From the NCBI RefSeq assembly GCF_000423185.1, contig NZ_KE383985.1:334632-398631 (forward strand): DNA of 64,000 nucleotides, in the 5' to 3' direction. Positions 27,877-40,729 of this stretch are shown in pieces; position 1 is the first letter of the stretch; each line of letters opens with the position of its first letter. The position numbers and the translations under genes are program-made. The notes beneath the pieces are model-generated. The model was not told the origin of the DNA and did no database searches. It saw only the letters and a list, made by a program, of their open reading frames with translations. This stretch comes from Inquilinus limosus DSM 16000. GTDB lineage: Bacteria; Pseudomonadota; Alphaproteobacteria; DSM-16000; Inquilinaceae.

Positions 27877-29739
27877 TCAGGCCTGGCGCGGCCGCAGCTG
27901 GCCGACGTCGCGCACCGCGCCGCGGGAGGCGCTGGTGGTCAGCGCCGCATAGGCCTGCAGCGCCGCCGAGACTTTTCGCGCGCGCGGCGCCGCCGGCTTC
28001 CACCCGCCGTCGGCGCGGGCGTTCATCGCCGCCCGCCGCCGCGCCAGCTCCTCCTCGGAGACGGCGAGGTGGATCCGGCGGCCGGGGATATCGATCTCGA
28101 TCGTGTCGCCCTCCTCGACCAGGGCGATGGCGCCGCCTTCCGCCGCCTCGGGCGAGACATGGCCGATCGACAGGCCGGAGGAGCCGCCGGAGAAGCGGCC
28201 ATCGGTGACCAGGGCGCAGACCTTGCCCAGCCCTTTCGACTTCAGATAGCTGGTGGGGTACAGCATCTCCTGCATGCCGGGGCCGCCGCGCGGGCCTTCG
28301 TAGCGGATCAGCACCACGTCGCCGGGCTGGATCCGGCCGCCCAGGATGCCGTCGACCGCCGCGTCCTGGCTCTCGAAGATCCGGGCCGGGCCGGAGAAGG
28401 TCAGGATGCTGGCGTCGACGCCGGCGGTCTTCACCACGCAGCCATCCTCGGCGATGTTGCCGTACAGCACCGCCAGGCCGCCATCCGGGCTGAAGGCGTG
28501 CTCGAGGTCGCGGATGGTGCCGCGCTTGCGGTCGTCGTCGACGCTCGGGTACCGCGCGTCCTGGCTGAAGGCGACCTGGGTCGGGATGCCGCCCGGCGCC
28601 GCGCGGTAGAAGGTGTGGACCGACTCGCTGTCGGTGCGCTTGATGTCCCAGCGGTCCAGCGCGGCGGCCAGGCTCTCGGCATGGACCGTGCGGGTGTCGC
28701 GGTGCAGGAGGCCGGCGCGGTCCAGCTCGCCCAGGATCGCCATGATGCCGCCGGCGCGGTGGACGTCCTCCATATGCACGTTCGGCACCGCGGGCGCGAC
28801 CTTGCACAGCACCGGCACCCGGCGCGACAGGCGGTCGATGTCGGCCATGGTGAAGTCGACCCCGCCCTCCTGCGCCGCCGCCAGCAGGTGCAGCACGGTG
28901 TTGGTCGACCCGCCCATGGCGATGTCGAGCGTCATCGCGTTCTCGAAGGCGTCGAAGGTGGCGATGCGGCGCGGCAGCACCGATTCGTCGTTCTGCTCGT
29001 AGTAGCGCTTCACCAGGTCGACGATCAGGTGCCCGGCCTCGACGAACAGGCGCTTGCGGTCGGCATGGGTGGCGAGGGTGGAGCCGTTGCCCGGCAGCGC
29101 CAAGCCCAGCGCCTCGGTCAGGCAGTTCATCGAATTGGCGGTGAACATGCCGGAGCAGGAGCCGCAGGTCGGGCAGGCCGACCGCTCGATCACCTTCACG
29201 TCCTCGTCGCTGATCCGGCTGTCGGCGGCGGCGACCATGGCGTCGACCAGGTCCAGCGCCTTGGCCTCGCCGTGCAGCTTGACCTTGCCGGCCTCCATCG
29301 GCCCGCCGGACACGAACACCACCGGGATGTTCAGCCGCATCGCCGCCATCAGCATACCCGGCGTGATCTTGTCGCAGTTCGAGATGCAGACCATGCCGTC
29401 GGCGCAATGCGCGTTGACCATGTACTCGACGCTGTCGGCGATGATCTCGCGCGACGGCAGGCTGTACAGCATGCCGTCATGGCCCATGGCGATGCCGTCG
29501 TCGACGGCGATGGTGTTGAACTCCTTGGCGACCCCGCCCGCGGCCTCGATCTCCCGCGCCACCAACTGGCCGAGGTCCTTGAGGTGGACATGGCCGGGCA
29601 CGAATTGGGTGAAGGAGTTGACGACGGCGATGATCGGCTTGCCGAAATCCGCATCCGTCATGCCGGTCGCGCGCCAGAGCCCGCGGGCTCCGGCCATGTT
29701 GCGGCCGTGGGTTGTGGTGCGGGAACGATAGGCTGGCAT
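27877..29739 (-). CDS. ilvD: Dihydroxy-acid dehydratase
   Basis: 620 residues from the ATG at 29739 ([27 protein letters not shown]), matching the family N-terminus; E. coli IlvD has 616. The iron-sulfur ligands are in [12 protein letters not shown] and [20 protein letters not shown]. Other signatures are [24 protein letters not shown] and [28 protein letters not shown] is the C-terminal barrel signature. The enzyme makes the 2-keto acid precursors of valine, leucine and isoleucine in the cytosol. No Shine-Dalgarno is obvious before the start. Nine start-proximal codons of the longer frame are not conserved. Confidence 0.97.
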   Translation of the reverse strand: MPAYRSRTTTHGRNMAGARGLWRATGMTDADFGKPIIAVVNSFTQFVPGHVHLKDLGQLVAREIEAAGGVAKEFNTIAVDDGIAMGHDGMLYSLPSREIIADSVEYMVNAHCADGMVCISNCDKITPGMLMAAMRLNIPVVFVSGGPMEAGKVKLHGEAKALDLVDAMVAAADSRISDEDVKVIERSACPTCGSCSGMFTANSMNCLTEALGLALPGNGSTLATHADRKRLFVEAGHLIVDLVKRYYEQNDESVLPRRIATFDAFENAMTLDIAMGGSTNTVLHLLAAAQEGGVDFTMADIDRLSRRVPVLCKVAPAVPNVHMEDVHRAGGIMAILGELDRAGLLHRDTRTVHAESLAAALDRWDIKRTDSESVHTFYRAAPGGIPTQVAFSQDARYPSVDDDRKRGTIRDLEHAFSPDGGLAVLYGNIAEDGCVVKTAGVDASILTFSGPARIFESQDAAVDGILGGRIQPGDVVLIRYEGPRGGPGMQEMLYPTSYLKSKGLGKVCALVTDGRFSGGSSGLSIGHVSPEAAEGGAIALVEEGDTIEIDIPGRRIHLAVSEEELARRRAAMNARADGGWKPAAPRARKVSAALQAYAALTTSASRGAVRDVGQLRPRQA

Positions 29740-29911
29740 TGATCGGGTCCGTGCTGCTCGGGTCACTTTCGGTCGGCCGGATGCCTGCGGCGATCAGAAA
29801 AGAACCGCGGCGCCCGTCGGAAACGTCCAATCCAGAAAGAACGCCATTCCCGCCCGCGGCGCAAGGGCGGCGGACGCAACGCTCCCGCGCGTCGGGTCTA
29901 TAAGCGCGACG

Positions 29912-30261
29912 TCACTCCAGCAAATCACCCTGCAATCGCTTTACCAGTTCCGAGGTGACCGGTGCGGCATTGCCAGTCACAGGCAGCAACGGAACGCCAT
30001 TGCGGACCTTTCCACTTGGGGCAGATGAGCGGGACAGTACGTCTTCGACAATCCTCCGCCCCAGATCGGTCAGGACAAGGTTTTCTCCATCGCCCACGCA
30101 AAAGCCCCGGCCCGTCAATTCGTCCTGAATTAGACGGGCGATGGTGCGAGATGGCCGGTGCGAAAGATGTGCCGAAGGCGAGAGCTCGTGATACAGGTTG
30201 ATCAGCACTTGCAACGCCAAGGGCTGGGGCCTGGCAATTTCTCAGAGTCGGGAACTGCCAT
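29912..30261 (-). pseudogene. Unknown protein, likely frameshifted near its N-terminus
   Basis: A well-placed ATG at 30261 with GGAGAG upstream encodes MAVPDSE..., but that frame stops after 19 codons. The next frame encodes IARPQPLALQVLINLYHEL and about 95 more residues to 29912, with only a TTG start available (30220). Inserting one G after GAG (about 30242) would join them into a 115-residue protein. The main part contains TIARLIQDELTGRGF and NLVLTDLGRRIVEDVL, which look like a winged-helix end; no named family was recognised. The local GC content is lower than in the neighbours, which may signal acquired DNA. Confidence 0.5.
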
Positions 30262-30385
30262 CTCGCTCTCCATTAATAGCAAGATATTGTAACACGCCCG
30301 GCCATTGGCCCTAAAGGTAGTCGGATGTCGTCGTTGAGGCGTTAGCAAGAGTGAAGTCGCGGGCGCCGTTCCTGTCAGTCCGTCT

Positions 30386-31849
30386 CTATCGCGTCGATCG
30401 CGCCCCTTCGGGGCCGGGCGCCGGGTCGTCGGCGGCGTAGGCCGGGGCGGCCAGGCGCAGGCAGCTGACCACCGTGGCGGCGGTCGCCAGCCCGGCCGCG
30501 GTCAGCAGCGCGACCTGGCTGCCATGATCGGGGAAATGCGCGAACAGCAGCGCCACCAGCGCCGCGCCGGTGGCCTGGCCCAGCAGGCGGGCGGTGCCCA
30601 GCATGCCGCTGGCGGCGCCGCTGCGGCTGCGCGGGGCCGACCCGATCATCACCCGGTTGTTGGGCGACTGGAACAGGCCGAAGCCGGCGCCGCACAGCGC
30701 CATGCGCCAGACCACGCCGAAGGGGGAGGGATCCTCCGGCAGGGTCGCCAGCAGCACCAGGCCGACGGCCATGAGGGCGAGGCCGATGCCGCCCAGGACG
30801 CCGGGCGGATGCCGGTCGGCCAGGCGGCCGGCGAAGGGTGCGGTGACCGCCACCGCCAGCGGCCAGGGAATCATCAGCATTCCGACCTCGGCCGGGGTGA
30901 AGCCATAGCCGGTCTGCAGCAGGAAGGGCAGCGTGACGAAGGCCGCCATCTGCGCCGCGAAGGAGCTGATCGAGGTGGCGACCGACAGTCCGACCACCGG
31001 AATGCGCAGCAGGTCCAGCGGCAGCAGCGGCGTGGCCTGGGCCAGCTGCCGCCGGACCAGCCAGAGGCCCGCGACGAGGCACAGGCCGAACTGCAGCGCG
31101 ATCAGCGGCCAGTCGAGCGCATGGGCGATGCTGTCGATCCCGGTGATCAGCAGGCCGAAGGTGGCGGCGGAGAGGAGGGCGCTCAGCAGGTCGAAGCGCC
31201 GGTCGGCCAGGTCGCTCTCCGGCAGGTTGCGGCTGCCGATGAGGATCGCGGCGATGCCGAGCGGCAGGTTGATCGCGAACAGCCAGGGCCAGGAGGCGAT
31301 CGACAGCAGGGCGCCGGCGAAGCTGGGGCCGATGGTGGAGGCGCTGGCCGCGATCATGGCGTTGACGCCCAGCACATGGCCCAGCCGGGCGCGCGGGAAG
31401 ATGTAGCGGATCAGCGCGGTGTTGACGCTCATGATCCCGGCGGCGCCGAAGCCCTGGGCGACGCGGGAGAGGGTCAGCGCCAGCAGCGAGTCCGACAGGG
31501 CGCAGGCCAGCGAGGCGATGGTGAACAGGGCGAGGCCGCCGACATAGATCCGGCGGTAGCCGACGATCTCGCCCAGCCCCGCCAGCGGCAGCAGCGAGAC
31601 CACCACCGCCAGCTGATAGGCGTTGACGATCCAGATCGACATCGACGGGCTGGCCCGGAATTCCGCCGCGATCGTGGGCAGCGCCACATTGGCGACGGAG
31701 CCGTCGAGCACGGCGAGCATGATGCCGAGCACCACGGTGGCGAAGGCCCATCTGCGGCGGGGCAGGGGCAGGCCGTCGGGCAGGGAGGACACGGGCGAGA
31801 CCTCGCATTTCACGACGGGAGCCGCGGCGCCCGCCGTCCATGGCATCAT
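30386..31849 (-). CDS. MFS drug exporter, DHA2 (14-TMS, EmrB/QacA) family
   Basis: 487 residues as drawn. The ATG at 31849 has little ribosome binding site; a GTG at 31792 with GCGAGG upstream would remove 19 residues and may be the true start. Residues about 33-60 hold helix 1 with the DHA2 motif C-like LDGSVANVALPTIA; LPLAGLGEIVGYRRIYVGGL is motif A, and RVAQGFGAAGIMSVNTALIRYIFP follows. The chain has about 14 membrane helices. It is probably a proton-driven exporter of hydrophobic drugs. It is divergent from a MarR gene, with a palindromic operator between, so drug-responsive derepression is likely. Confidence 0.9.
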   Translation of the reverse strand: MMPWTAGAAAPVVKCEVSPVSSLPDGLPLPRRRWAFATVVLGIMLAVLDGSVANVALPTIAAEFRASPSMSIWIVNAYQLAVVVSLLPLAGLGEIVGYRRIYVGGLALFTIASLACALSDSLLALTLSRVAQGFGAAGIMSVNTALIRYIFPRARLGHVLGVNAMIAASASTIGPSFAGALLSIASWPWLFAINLPLGIAAILIGSRNLPESDLADRRFDLLSALLSAATFGLLITGIDSIAHALDWPLIALQFGLCLVAGLWLVRRQLAQATPLLPLDLLRIPVVGLSVATSISSFAAQMAAFVTLPFLLQTGYGFTPAEVGMLMIPWPLAVAVTAPFAGRLADRHPPGVLGGIGLALMAVGLVLLATLPEDPSPFGVVWRMALCGAGFGLFQSPNNRVMIGSAPRSRSGAASGMLGTARLLGQATGAALVALLFAHFPDHGSQVALLTAAGLATAATVVSCLRLAAPAYAADDPAPGPEGARSTR

Positions 31850-31886
31850 CCTGGAACCGGCCGTCTCGAATGGCTATGGCGTTTTA

Positions 31887-31902
31887 GCTATATCAGAATA
31901 GC
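31887..31902. promoter_or_regulatory. Candidate MarR operator
   Basis: Inverted repeat GCTAT-ATCAGA-ATAGC immediately upstream of the marR start (31906), within an AT-rich patch containing a TATATC that could serve as a -10 element. The position fits autorepression and control of the divergent exporter. The marR message would be almost leaderless. Confidence 0.5.
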
Positions 31903-31905
31903 AAA

Positions 31906-32367
31906 ATGATCGACCCGGACCAGATCTCCCCGACCGAGCGAGAGCAGCTCGGCGCCTTCCGGCTGCAGCTGATGGCGCTGCTGCGGCGGCTGCGGCGCGA
32001 ATCCGACGGCGGGGACATCCCGCTGTCGAAGCTGATGCTGCTGGCGGCGTTGCTGCGGCTGGGCGGCACGGCCAGCCCGACCGAACTCGCCACGGTCGAG
32101 GGGCTGCGCTCGTCCAACGTCGCGGCCCTGCTGCGCGGGCTGGAGAAGGACGGGATGGTCCGGCGCGAGGCCGATGCCGGCGACCGCCGCCGGCTGCATG
32201 TCGTGATCACCGATGCCGGCGCGCAGGCGGTGCTGGCCAACCGCAGCCGCCGCGAGGCCTGGATGGCCGAAGCGGCGGCGGCCTGCCTGACGGCGGAGGA
32301 GCGGGCGCAGCTGATCGCGGCCGGCGCCCTGCTGCAGCGCCTGGCGGAGTATCAGCCGGAGTCGTGA
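31906..32367 (+). CDS. MarR family transcriptional regulator
   Basis: 153 residues. The winged helix-turn-helix lies at about 38-105: LSKLMLLAALLRLGG, TASPTELATVEGLRSSNVAALLRGLEKDGMVRREADAGDRRRLHV, with the wing in the DRRR loop. Terminal helices provide the dimer interface. No redox cysteine sits near the N-terminus, unlike the OhrR at 52978. Divergent from the MFS exporter gene by 56 bases, so it is probably its repressor. No Shine-Dalgarno precedes the ATG. Confidence 0.9.
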   Translation: MIDPDQISPTEREQLGAFRLQLMALLRRLRRESDGGDIPLSKLMLLAALLRLGGTASPTELATVEGLRSSNVAALLRGLEKDGMVRREADAGDRRRLHVVITDAGAQAVLANRSRREAWMAEAAAACLTAEERAQLIAAGALLQRLAEYQPES

Positions 32368-32433
32368 TCGGTCTCATTTGACAGCATCCGCCCGGCCGTT
32401 GCAGAAGCGAAGCATCGCTCTGGGGGGAGTGTC

Positions 32434-32865
32434 GTGGATGCGGTGGATCGGTCGGGCCTTGCCGCCCTGTTGCTCTCGGGCTGCGTGTCGTCCGGGGAAC
32501 CGGACGGAGAGGCGGCGGCGATGCCGCAGGACCCCGCGACCAGGGCCTATCTGGAGCGCGTGGCCGCGACCTTCGGGCCGGAGGAGCCGGCGGAGCCGGC
32601 CAAGCCCGGGCAGAAACTGCAGCGCTTCAAGGTGACGCTGCTGATCGAGGCGGATGGCGAGATCAGCTCGGTGAAGGTCCGCCCGCGCCCGGACCTGCCG
32701 TTCGAGATGCACATCATTCAGGCGTTCAGGTCCCGGTCGCCGCTTCCGCCGCCTCCGCCCGGGGTGCAGACCCCGGTGACGGCGACGGTGGGGCTGACCT
32801 ACAGCGACAGGCTCTGTCGCTCGAACCGGTTCATCCCCCTGTCGTCCGCGGACATGGATTGCTGA
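32434..32865 (+). pseudogene. TonB-C-like lipoprotein with an apparent frameshift in the signal peptide
   Basis: From the GTG at 32434 the frame gives DAVDRSGLAALLLSGC, which lacks a positive N-terminus. A better start, the ATG at 32438 with GGGGGGAG eight bases upstream, gives MRWIGRA in another frame. Adding one C at about 32456 would join them into MRWIGRA-LAALLLSGC, an ideal lipoprotein signal with lipobox LSGC. The mature part (QKLQRFKVTLLIEADGEISSV, then IIQAFRSRSPLPPPPPG) resembles a TonB C-terminal/PF03544 domain. So either this is a fresh frameshift or an unusual start is used. It is transcribed alone; function unknown. Confidence 0.55.
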
Positions 32866-32872
32866 GGCCGTC

Positions 32873-36640
<3,768 letters not shown>

Positions 36641-36680
36641 GGCGAACGGCCGGTGGTTCCGGGTCGGGGTCCTATGTAAT

Positions 36681-36702
36681 GACATAAAGATATCTTTATA
36701 TC
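36681..36702 (-). promoter_or_regulatory. Palindromic operator in the metH promoter (SahR-like)
   Basis: The core ATAAAGATATCTTTAT (36684-36699) is a perfect 16-bp palindrome, extendable to 22 bases with one mismatched pair. It lies in an AT-rich island just upstream of metH, overlapping the likely promoter. From memory it resembles the sites of ArsR-family SahR regulators, which sense S-adenosylhomocysteine and control methionine-cycle genes; this assignment is not verified here. Confidence 0.6.
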
Positions 36703-36763
36703 AACATCCGATGTCGCCAACCGAGCTGGAAATGTCGCGAAGAGAGTGGCGGCGCGGCCCCGA

Positions 36764-37545
36764 CTATCGGCCCGCCGCGACCGGCTCCAGCCCGGTGGCG
36801 GCGATGGCCGGGGCGGCGGCGGGGGAGGCGAGGAAATCGAGCAGCTTCTTCGCCGCCGCCGGATCGTGCGAGCCGGCGACGATGCCGGCGGAATACAGCG
36901 TCACCTGCTGCAGCACGGGCGGCAGCGGCCCGACCAGCTCGATGCCCTCGACCGGCTTCAGCTCGGCGATCTGTTGGAGCCGATCTCGGCCTCGCCCTTC
37001 GCCACGATCTCGCCGACCGGCGTGCCCGGGATCTTGCGGGCCTTGCCCGCCATCTGCTCGGCGATGCCCAGGCGCTGGAACATCCTGGTCGAGATGTAGA
37101 CGCCGCTGGCGCTGTCGGAATAGGCGACCGATCTGGCGGCCAGAAGGGCCTGCTTCACCGCCTCGGCCGAGCTGATGTCCGGCTTCGGGGCACCGGCCTT
37201 AACCGCGATGCCGATGCTGGAGCGGGCGAGGACGACCTTGCTGTCGGGCAGCACCTTGCCCTGTTTGATCAGGTCGTCGAGGGCATAGCCGACCATGATC
37301 ACGACATCCAGCTTCTCGCCGCGGGCCAGCCGCGCCGGCACAGCGTTCGGCGTGTCGCCCATCGACGGGCCCCAGTGGATCTTCAGCGAGTCGCCGCTGG
37401 CGCGCTCGTATTCCGGCGCCAGGACGCGATAGGCGGCGGCGAAGCCGCCGGAGCTGACGACCTGCAACTCGGCCGCGGCGGCGGGCAGGGCGATCAGCAG
37501 CACCAGGGCGGCGAGGGCGCGGGCGAAAAGTGACGGTCGTGTCAT
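36764..37545 (-). pseudogene. ModA-like periplasmic substrate-binding protein, frameshifted
   Basis: From the ATG at 37545 (GGGAGGAT upstream) come a signal peptide (SLFARALAALVLLIALPAAAA) and a ModA-like chain: LQVVSSGGFAAAYRVLAPEYE, LARGEKLDVVIMV and VAYSDSASGVYIST. The frame ends early at 36958 after GEAEIGS. The -1-shifted frame continues without a break, LQQIAELKPVEGIELVGPLP... to GLEPVAAGR and a TAG at 36764, giving the missing about 70 residues. Restoring one T near 36976 (GGC-TTC-CAA) rejoins them into about 260 residues. No permease or ATPase genes are adjacent, so this is an orphan anion-binding protein. Confidence 0.75.
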
Positions 37546-37733
37546 CGACGATCCTCCCAGGGGGCGGCCCGTGGCCGATTGCGCCCCGCATCGTCCCGCA
37601 AAACGCCTGGGACTACGGTCCGCCATCCGGCAGGCCAGCCATGCACGGCCCGGACATTGTGCCGCAGCCGGCGTCACCGTCCGGTCGTCCACTCTGCGCG
37701 GACTTCAATCCCGACGCCTTCCGAGACCACCGC

Positions 37734-38195
37734 ATGAGTCTGGCCCTCGATCCCGATTTCCTCCGCCTCCTGGCCGGCAGCCACGCCCGGCTGGTCGGCG
37801 CGCCGCTGCTGCCGGAGGAAGCCGGCGGCGATGCCGCGGCGCAGGCGCGCTGGCTGTACGAGGACGCGCCCTTCTGCGTGCTGGCGCACAACACCGACCC
37901 CGATCCCCGCTTCGTCTACGCCAACCGGGCGGCCCAGGCCTGCTTCGAATACGGCTGGGACGAGTTCACGATGCTGCCCTCCCGCCTCTCGGCCGAGGCA
38001 CCGGACCGGGCGGAACGGCAGCGCCTGCTGGACGCCGTCACCCGCGACGGGTTCATCGGCGACTACCGCGGCCAGCGCATCGCCAAGTCCGGCCGCCGCT
38101 TCTGGATCGAGAACGCGACCGTCTGGCAGCTGATCGACGAGGCCGGCACCCTGCGCGGCCAGGCCGCGGCCTTCCATGACTGGCGGGAGATCTAG
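37734..38195 (+). CDS. MEKHLA domain-containing protein
   Basis: 153 residues from the ATG at 37734; the open frame upstream has no similarity. The whole chain is a single PAS-like MEKHLA domain: FLRLLAGSHARLVG, ARWLYEDAPFCVLAHNTDPDPRFVYANRAAQACFEY, LPSRLSAEAPDRAERQRLL and the C-terminal RFWIENATVWQLID...AFHDW. In plants this domain sits at the C-terminus of HD-ZIP III factors; stand-alone bacterial versions are probably small-molecule or light/redox sensors of unknown output. It is divergent from the ModA-like gene. Confidence 0.88.
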   Translation: MSLALDPDFLRLLAGSHARLVGAPLLPEEAGGDAAAQARWLYEDAPFCVLAHNTDPDPRFVYANRAAQACFEYGWDEFTMLPSRLSAEAPDRAERQRLLDAVTRDGFIGDYRGQRIAKSGRRFWIENATVWQLIDEAGTLRGQAAAFHDWREI

Positions 38196-38209
38196 GGCGC
38201 CGTCGCTCG

Positions 38210-39607
38210 TTACTCGCTTCGGCGAGTCCCGATCTGTTGCCAGTGCCCGGGGTTGACCACCAGCCGGCCGGAGTCCTCGAAGCGCAGGGTCAGGGGATAG
38301 CGCCCTGGCACCATGAAGTCGGTGGCCGAGACCGGCTTCAACTCCGTCCTCTCCTCGCGGCCGATGGCAAAGGCGGCGCGCTCGCCGGTCGCCTGGGCGA
38401 ACAGCCGGTCGCCCTCGGCAGTCACCGTCACCGTCACGAAGCGGCTGAACACGTAGTCGCCGGCCAGGCCCGCGAGCTTGTCCGCCGGCAGCACCGGTTT
38501 GTCGGCGGGCGTCGCCGGCTTCGGCTGATCCGGCACCGAGGCCAGGATCGCGTCCCATATCACCTCGCCGCCGACGACGCCGAGATCGACCGTCGGCAGC
38601 ATCGCATTCTCGTCCTCCAGCTCGCCGGTCGAGACGGCGTACAGCACGTCGCCGTCGAATTCGGTGGCGAAGGGCTGCAGCGCTCGGCCTATCGAGCCGT
38701 GCACCTGGATCGCCAGGCGCTGCAGCTCGGCCGGCTTCAGCTTCTGGTTGGTGACGATCAGGCTGACCGTGGTGTTGCGCGCCGGCGCGTCCGCGTTCGG
38801 CGCGCCGGTCCAGCCCGGCTGGCGGCTGGCCGGGTAGCCCGCCATCAGCGCCTCGGTGCGCAGCGGGCTGGGCCAGCCCGAATCGGGATAGCAGGCGGCC
38901 ACGGTGCCGTCGCGCCTCGTCACCACGCCCAGGGCGTTGACCACGGCGAAGGCGGCGATCTTGACCTGGCCGATCTGGCGGAAGGCGCCGCCCTGGCCGG
39001 AGAAGGCGTTGCAGCCGAACAGGCTGCCGGTCTTGGCCAGCCGTCCGGCGCCCTGCGCGCCCAGCGGGAAGGCGCCGGGCCGGGCGGCACGGAAGGCGGC
39101 CTGGGCCAGCCGCTTGTCGGGCAGGATCTCGTTCAGCCGGCGGGGGCCGAGATCGTAGATGATGGCGCCGACCGACAGCGCCAGGTTGGTCCAGTCCCCG
39201 TCGCGGACGCCGTCCTCCTTCAGCGCCGAGGCGACGGCGGTGGTGGCCTCGAGCCCGTACCAGGACCCGCCGGCGAACACCACGGCATCCAGCTCCGGCG
39301 CGTCATAGCCCAGGCGCAGATAGTCGGTGTTCACGGTGCCCGGCCCGCCGCCGCGGACATCGACCGCGGCCAGCGACCGCCGGTCGAAATGGAACACGGT
39401 GACGCCGGTCGGCCCCTCCTCGTACTCGCCGGTGCCGATCCGCAGGGCCGGCCAGTCGAACTGCAGCACGCGGTCGCCGGCGTTCAGCACCGGGGCCGGC
39501 GCTTCCTGGGCCGCCGCCGATAGCGCCACGCCTGCAAGAAGCGCAGCGGCCAGGCATGCTCCCAACGCGCTACCGATCGATCTCGGATTGTTCCGTCGAC
39601 TCCCCAT
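38210..39607 (-). CDS. P1 family (S58, DmpA-like) peptidase with an extra C-terminal domain
   Basis: 465 residues. A signal peptide occupies residues 1-33 (ACLAAALLAGVALSAAAQ). The P1/S58 fold follows: LRIGTGEYEEGPTGVTVFHF, DVRGGGPGTVNTDYL, VVFAGGSWYGLEA, GAIIYDLG and ARNTTVSLIVTNQKL, the region of the autoproteolytic Ser/Thr nucleophile. The last about 90 residues (LAGLAGDYVFSRFVTVTVTAEGDRLFAQATG..., DFMVPGRYPLTLRFEDSGRL) resemble the DUF3471-type domain found after beta-lactamase-like enzymes, an addition to the normal about 370-residue peptidase. Export suggests periplasmic aminopeptidase or beta-lactam/amide hydrolase activity. It ends 14 bases from the convergent MEKHLA gene. Confidence 0.85.
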   Translation of the reverse strand: MGSRRNNPRSIGSALGACLAAALLAGVALSAAAQEAPAPVLNAGDRVLQFDWPALRIGTGEYEEGPTGVTVFHFDRRSLAAVDVRGGGPGTVNTDYLRLGYDAPELDAVVFAGGSWYGLEATTAVASALKEDGVRDGDWTNLALSVGAIIYDLGPRRLNEILPDKRLAQAAFRAARPGAFPLGAQGAGRLAKTGSLFGCNAFSGQGGAFRQIGQVKIAAFAVVNALGVVTRRDGTVAACYPDSGWPSPLRTEALMAGYPASRQPGWTGAPNADAPARNTTVSLIVTNQKLKPAELQRLAIQVHGSIGRALQPFATEFDGDVLYAVSTGELEDENAMLPTVDLGVVGGEVIWDAILASVPDQPKPATPADKPVLPADKLAGLAGDYVFSRFVTVTVTAEGDRLFAQATGERAAFAIGREERTELKPVSATDFMVPGRYPLTLRFEDSGRLVVNPGHWQQIGTRRSE

Positions 39608-39799
39608 CCCGTCCCCCTGTCCGTGACCCGCCGGCCGGCGGCAGTGTAGGAAGAAATGCTGGCGCAGGAACGCCGGGACCGGAAGGAAATAGTGACGGCG
39701 CCGCTATACACTCGGCATTCGTCTGCTTCCCGCCCGGGTATGGCGCCGAGGCGGTCTGACCCCATCTTCATGGGGCGATGCCGCAGACGGAGGCAGGTG

Positions 39800-40729
39800 A
39801 TGACGCGATCCCCGACCCTCAGCCGCCGCACCCTGCTGGGCGCGCTCGCCGCATCCGGCGCCGCCCCGCTGCTGCCGGTCCCGGCCGCGACGGCGCAGGC
39901 GGCCCCGATCACCCGGCCGATCCCGTCGACCGGCGAGGCGATGCCGGTGGTCGGGCTCGGCACCTGGATCACCTTCAATGTCGGCGACGACCCGGAGGCG
40001 CGCGACGACTGCGCCGAGGTGATGCGCGCCTTCTTCGCCGAGGGCGGCCGGATGATCGACTCCTCGCCGATGTACGGCTCGTCCCAGCCGGTGATCGGCT
40101 ACGGCCTCGCCAAGCTGGGCCGGCCGCCCGGCCTGTTCTCGGCCGAGAAGGTCTGGACCTCCTCCGGCGCCGAGGGGCCGGGGCAGATCGAGGAGTCCCG
40201 CCGGTTCTGGGGCGTGCCCCGCTTCGACCTGATGCAGGTGCACAACCTGCTGGCCTGGGAGGCGCATCTCGACACGCTCTTCGCCATGAAGGCGGAGGGA
40301 CGGCTGCGCTATGTCGGGATCACCACCTCCGAGGGGCGGCGGCACGGGGAGATCGAGCGGATCATGCGGGAGCGGCCGATCGACTTCGTCCAGATCACCT
40401 ACAACATCCTCGACCGCGAGGTGGAGGACCGCATCCTGCCGCTGGCCCAGGACCGCGGCATCGGCGTCATCGTCAACCGGCCGTTCCGCCAGGGCGACCT
40501 GATCCACGACGTCGAGGGCGAGCCGCTGCCCGGCTGGGCCGGCGAGATCGGCTGCGGCAGCTGGGCCCAGATCCTGCTGAAGTTCATCGTCTCGCACCCG
40601 GCCGTCACCTGCGCCATCCCGGCCACCACCCGCGTGGATCACATGCGCGAGAACCTCGGCGCCGCTCGCGGCCCGATGCCGGACGCGGCGATGCGCCGGC
40701 GGATGGCCGCCGACGCCGAGGCGCTGTGA
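39800..40729 (+). CDS. Tat-exported aldo/keto reductase
   Basis: 309 residues from the ATG at 39800 (GGAGG six bases before). A twin-arginine signal is clear: LSRRTLLGALAASGAAPLLP, cut near ATAQA. The catalytic tetrad of the aldo/keto reductase barrel is visible: Asp in RMIDSSPMYGSS with its Tyr, Lys in FSAEKVWTS, and His in MQVHNLLAW. Export of an AKR by Tat implies a folded, cofactor-loaded periplasmic oxidoreductase, a recognised subgroup. It overlaps the next gene (TGATG), so the pair is translationally coupled. Confidence 0.88.
   Translation: MTRSPTLSRRTLLGALAASGAAPLLPVPAATAQAAPITRPIPSTGEAMPVVGLGTWITFNVGDDPEARDDCAEVMRAFFAEGGRMIDSSPMYGSSQPVIGYGLAKLGRPPGLFSAEKVWTSSGAEGPGQIEESRRFWGVPRFDLMQVHNLLAWEAHLDTLFAMKAEGRLRYVGITTSEGRRHGEIERIMRERPIDFVQITYNILDREVEDRILPLAQDRGIGVIVNRPFRQGDLIHDVEGEPLPGWAGEIGCGSWAQILLKFIVSHPAVTCAIPATTRVDHMRENLGAARGPMPDAAMRRRMAADAEAL

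Noticed and set aside
28069-29742. 557-residue open frame antisense to ilvD, and similar long frames over ychF, comM, atpA, atpD and the mutase gene
   Set aside because: All are shadows of highly conserved genes with strong codon bias.
36641-36763. Cobalamin riboswitch upstream of metH
   Set aside because: The leader is only about 40-60 bases and lacks B12-box-like sequence; B12 riboswitches normally precede metE or uptake genes, not metH.
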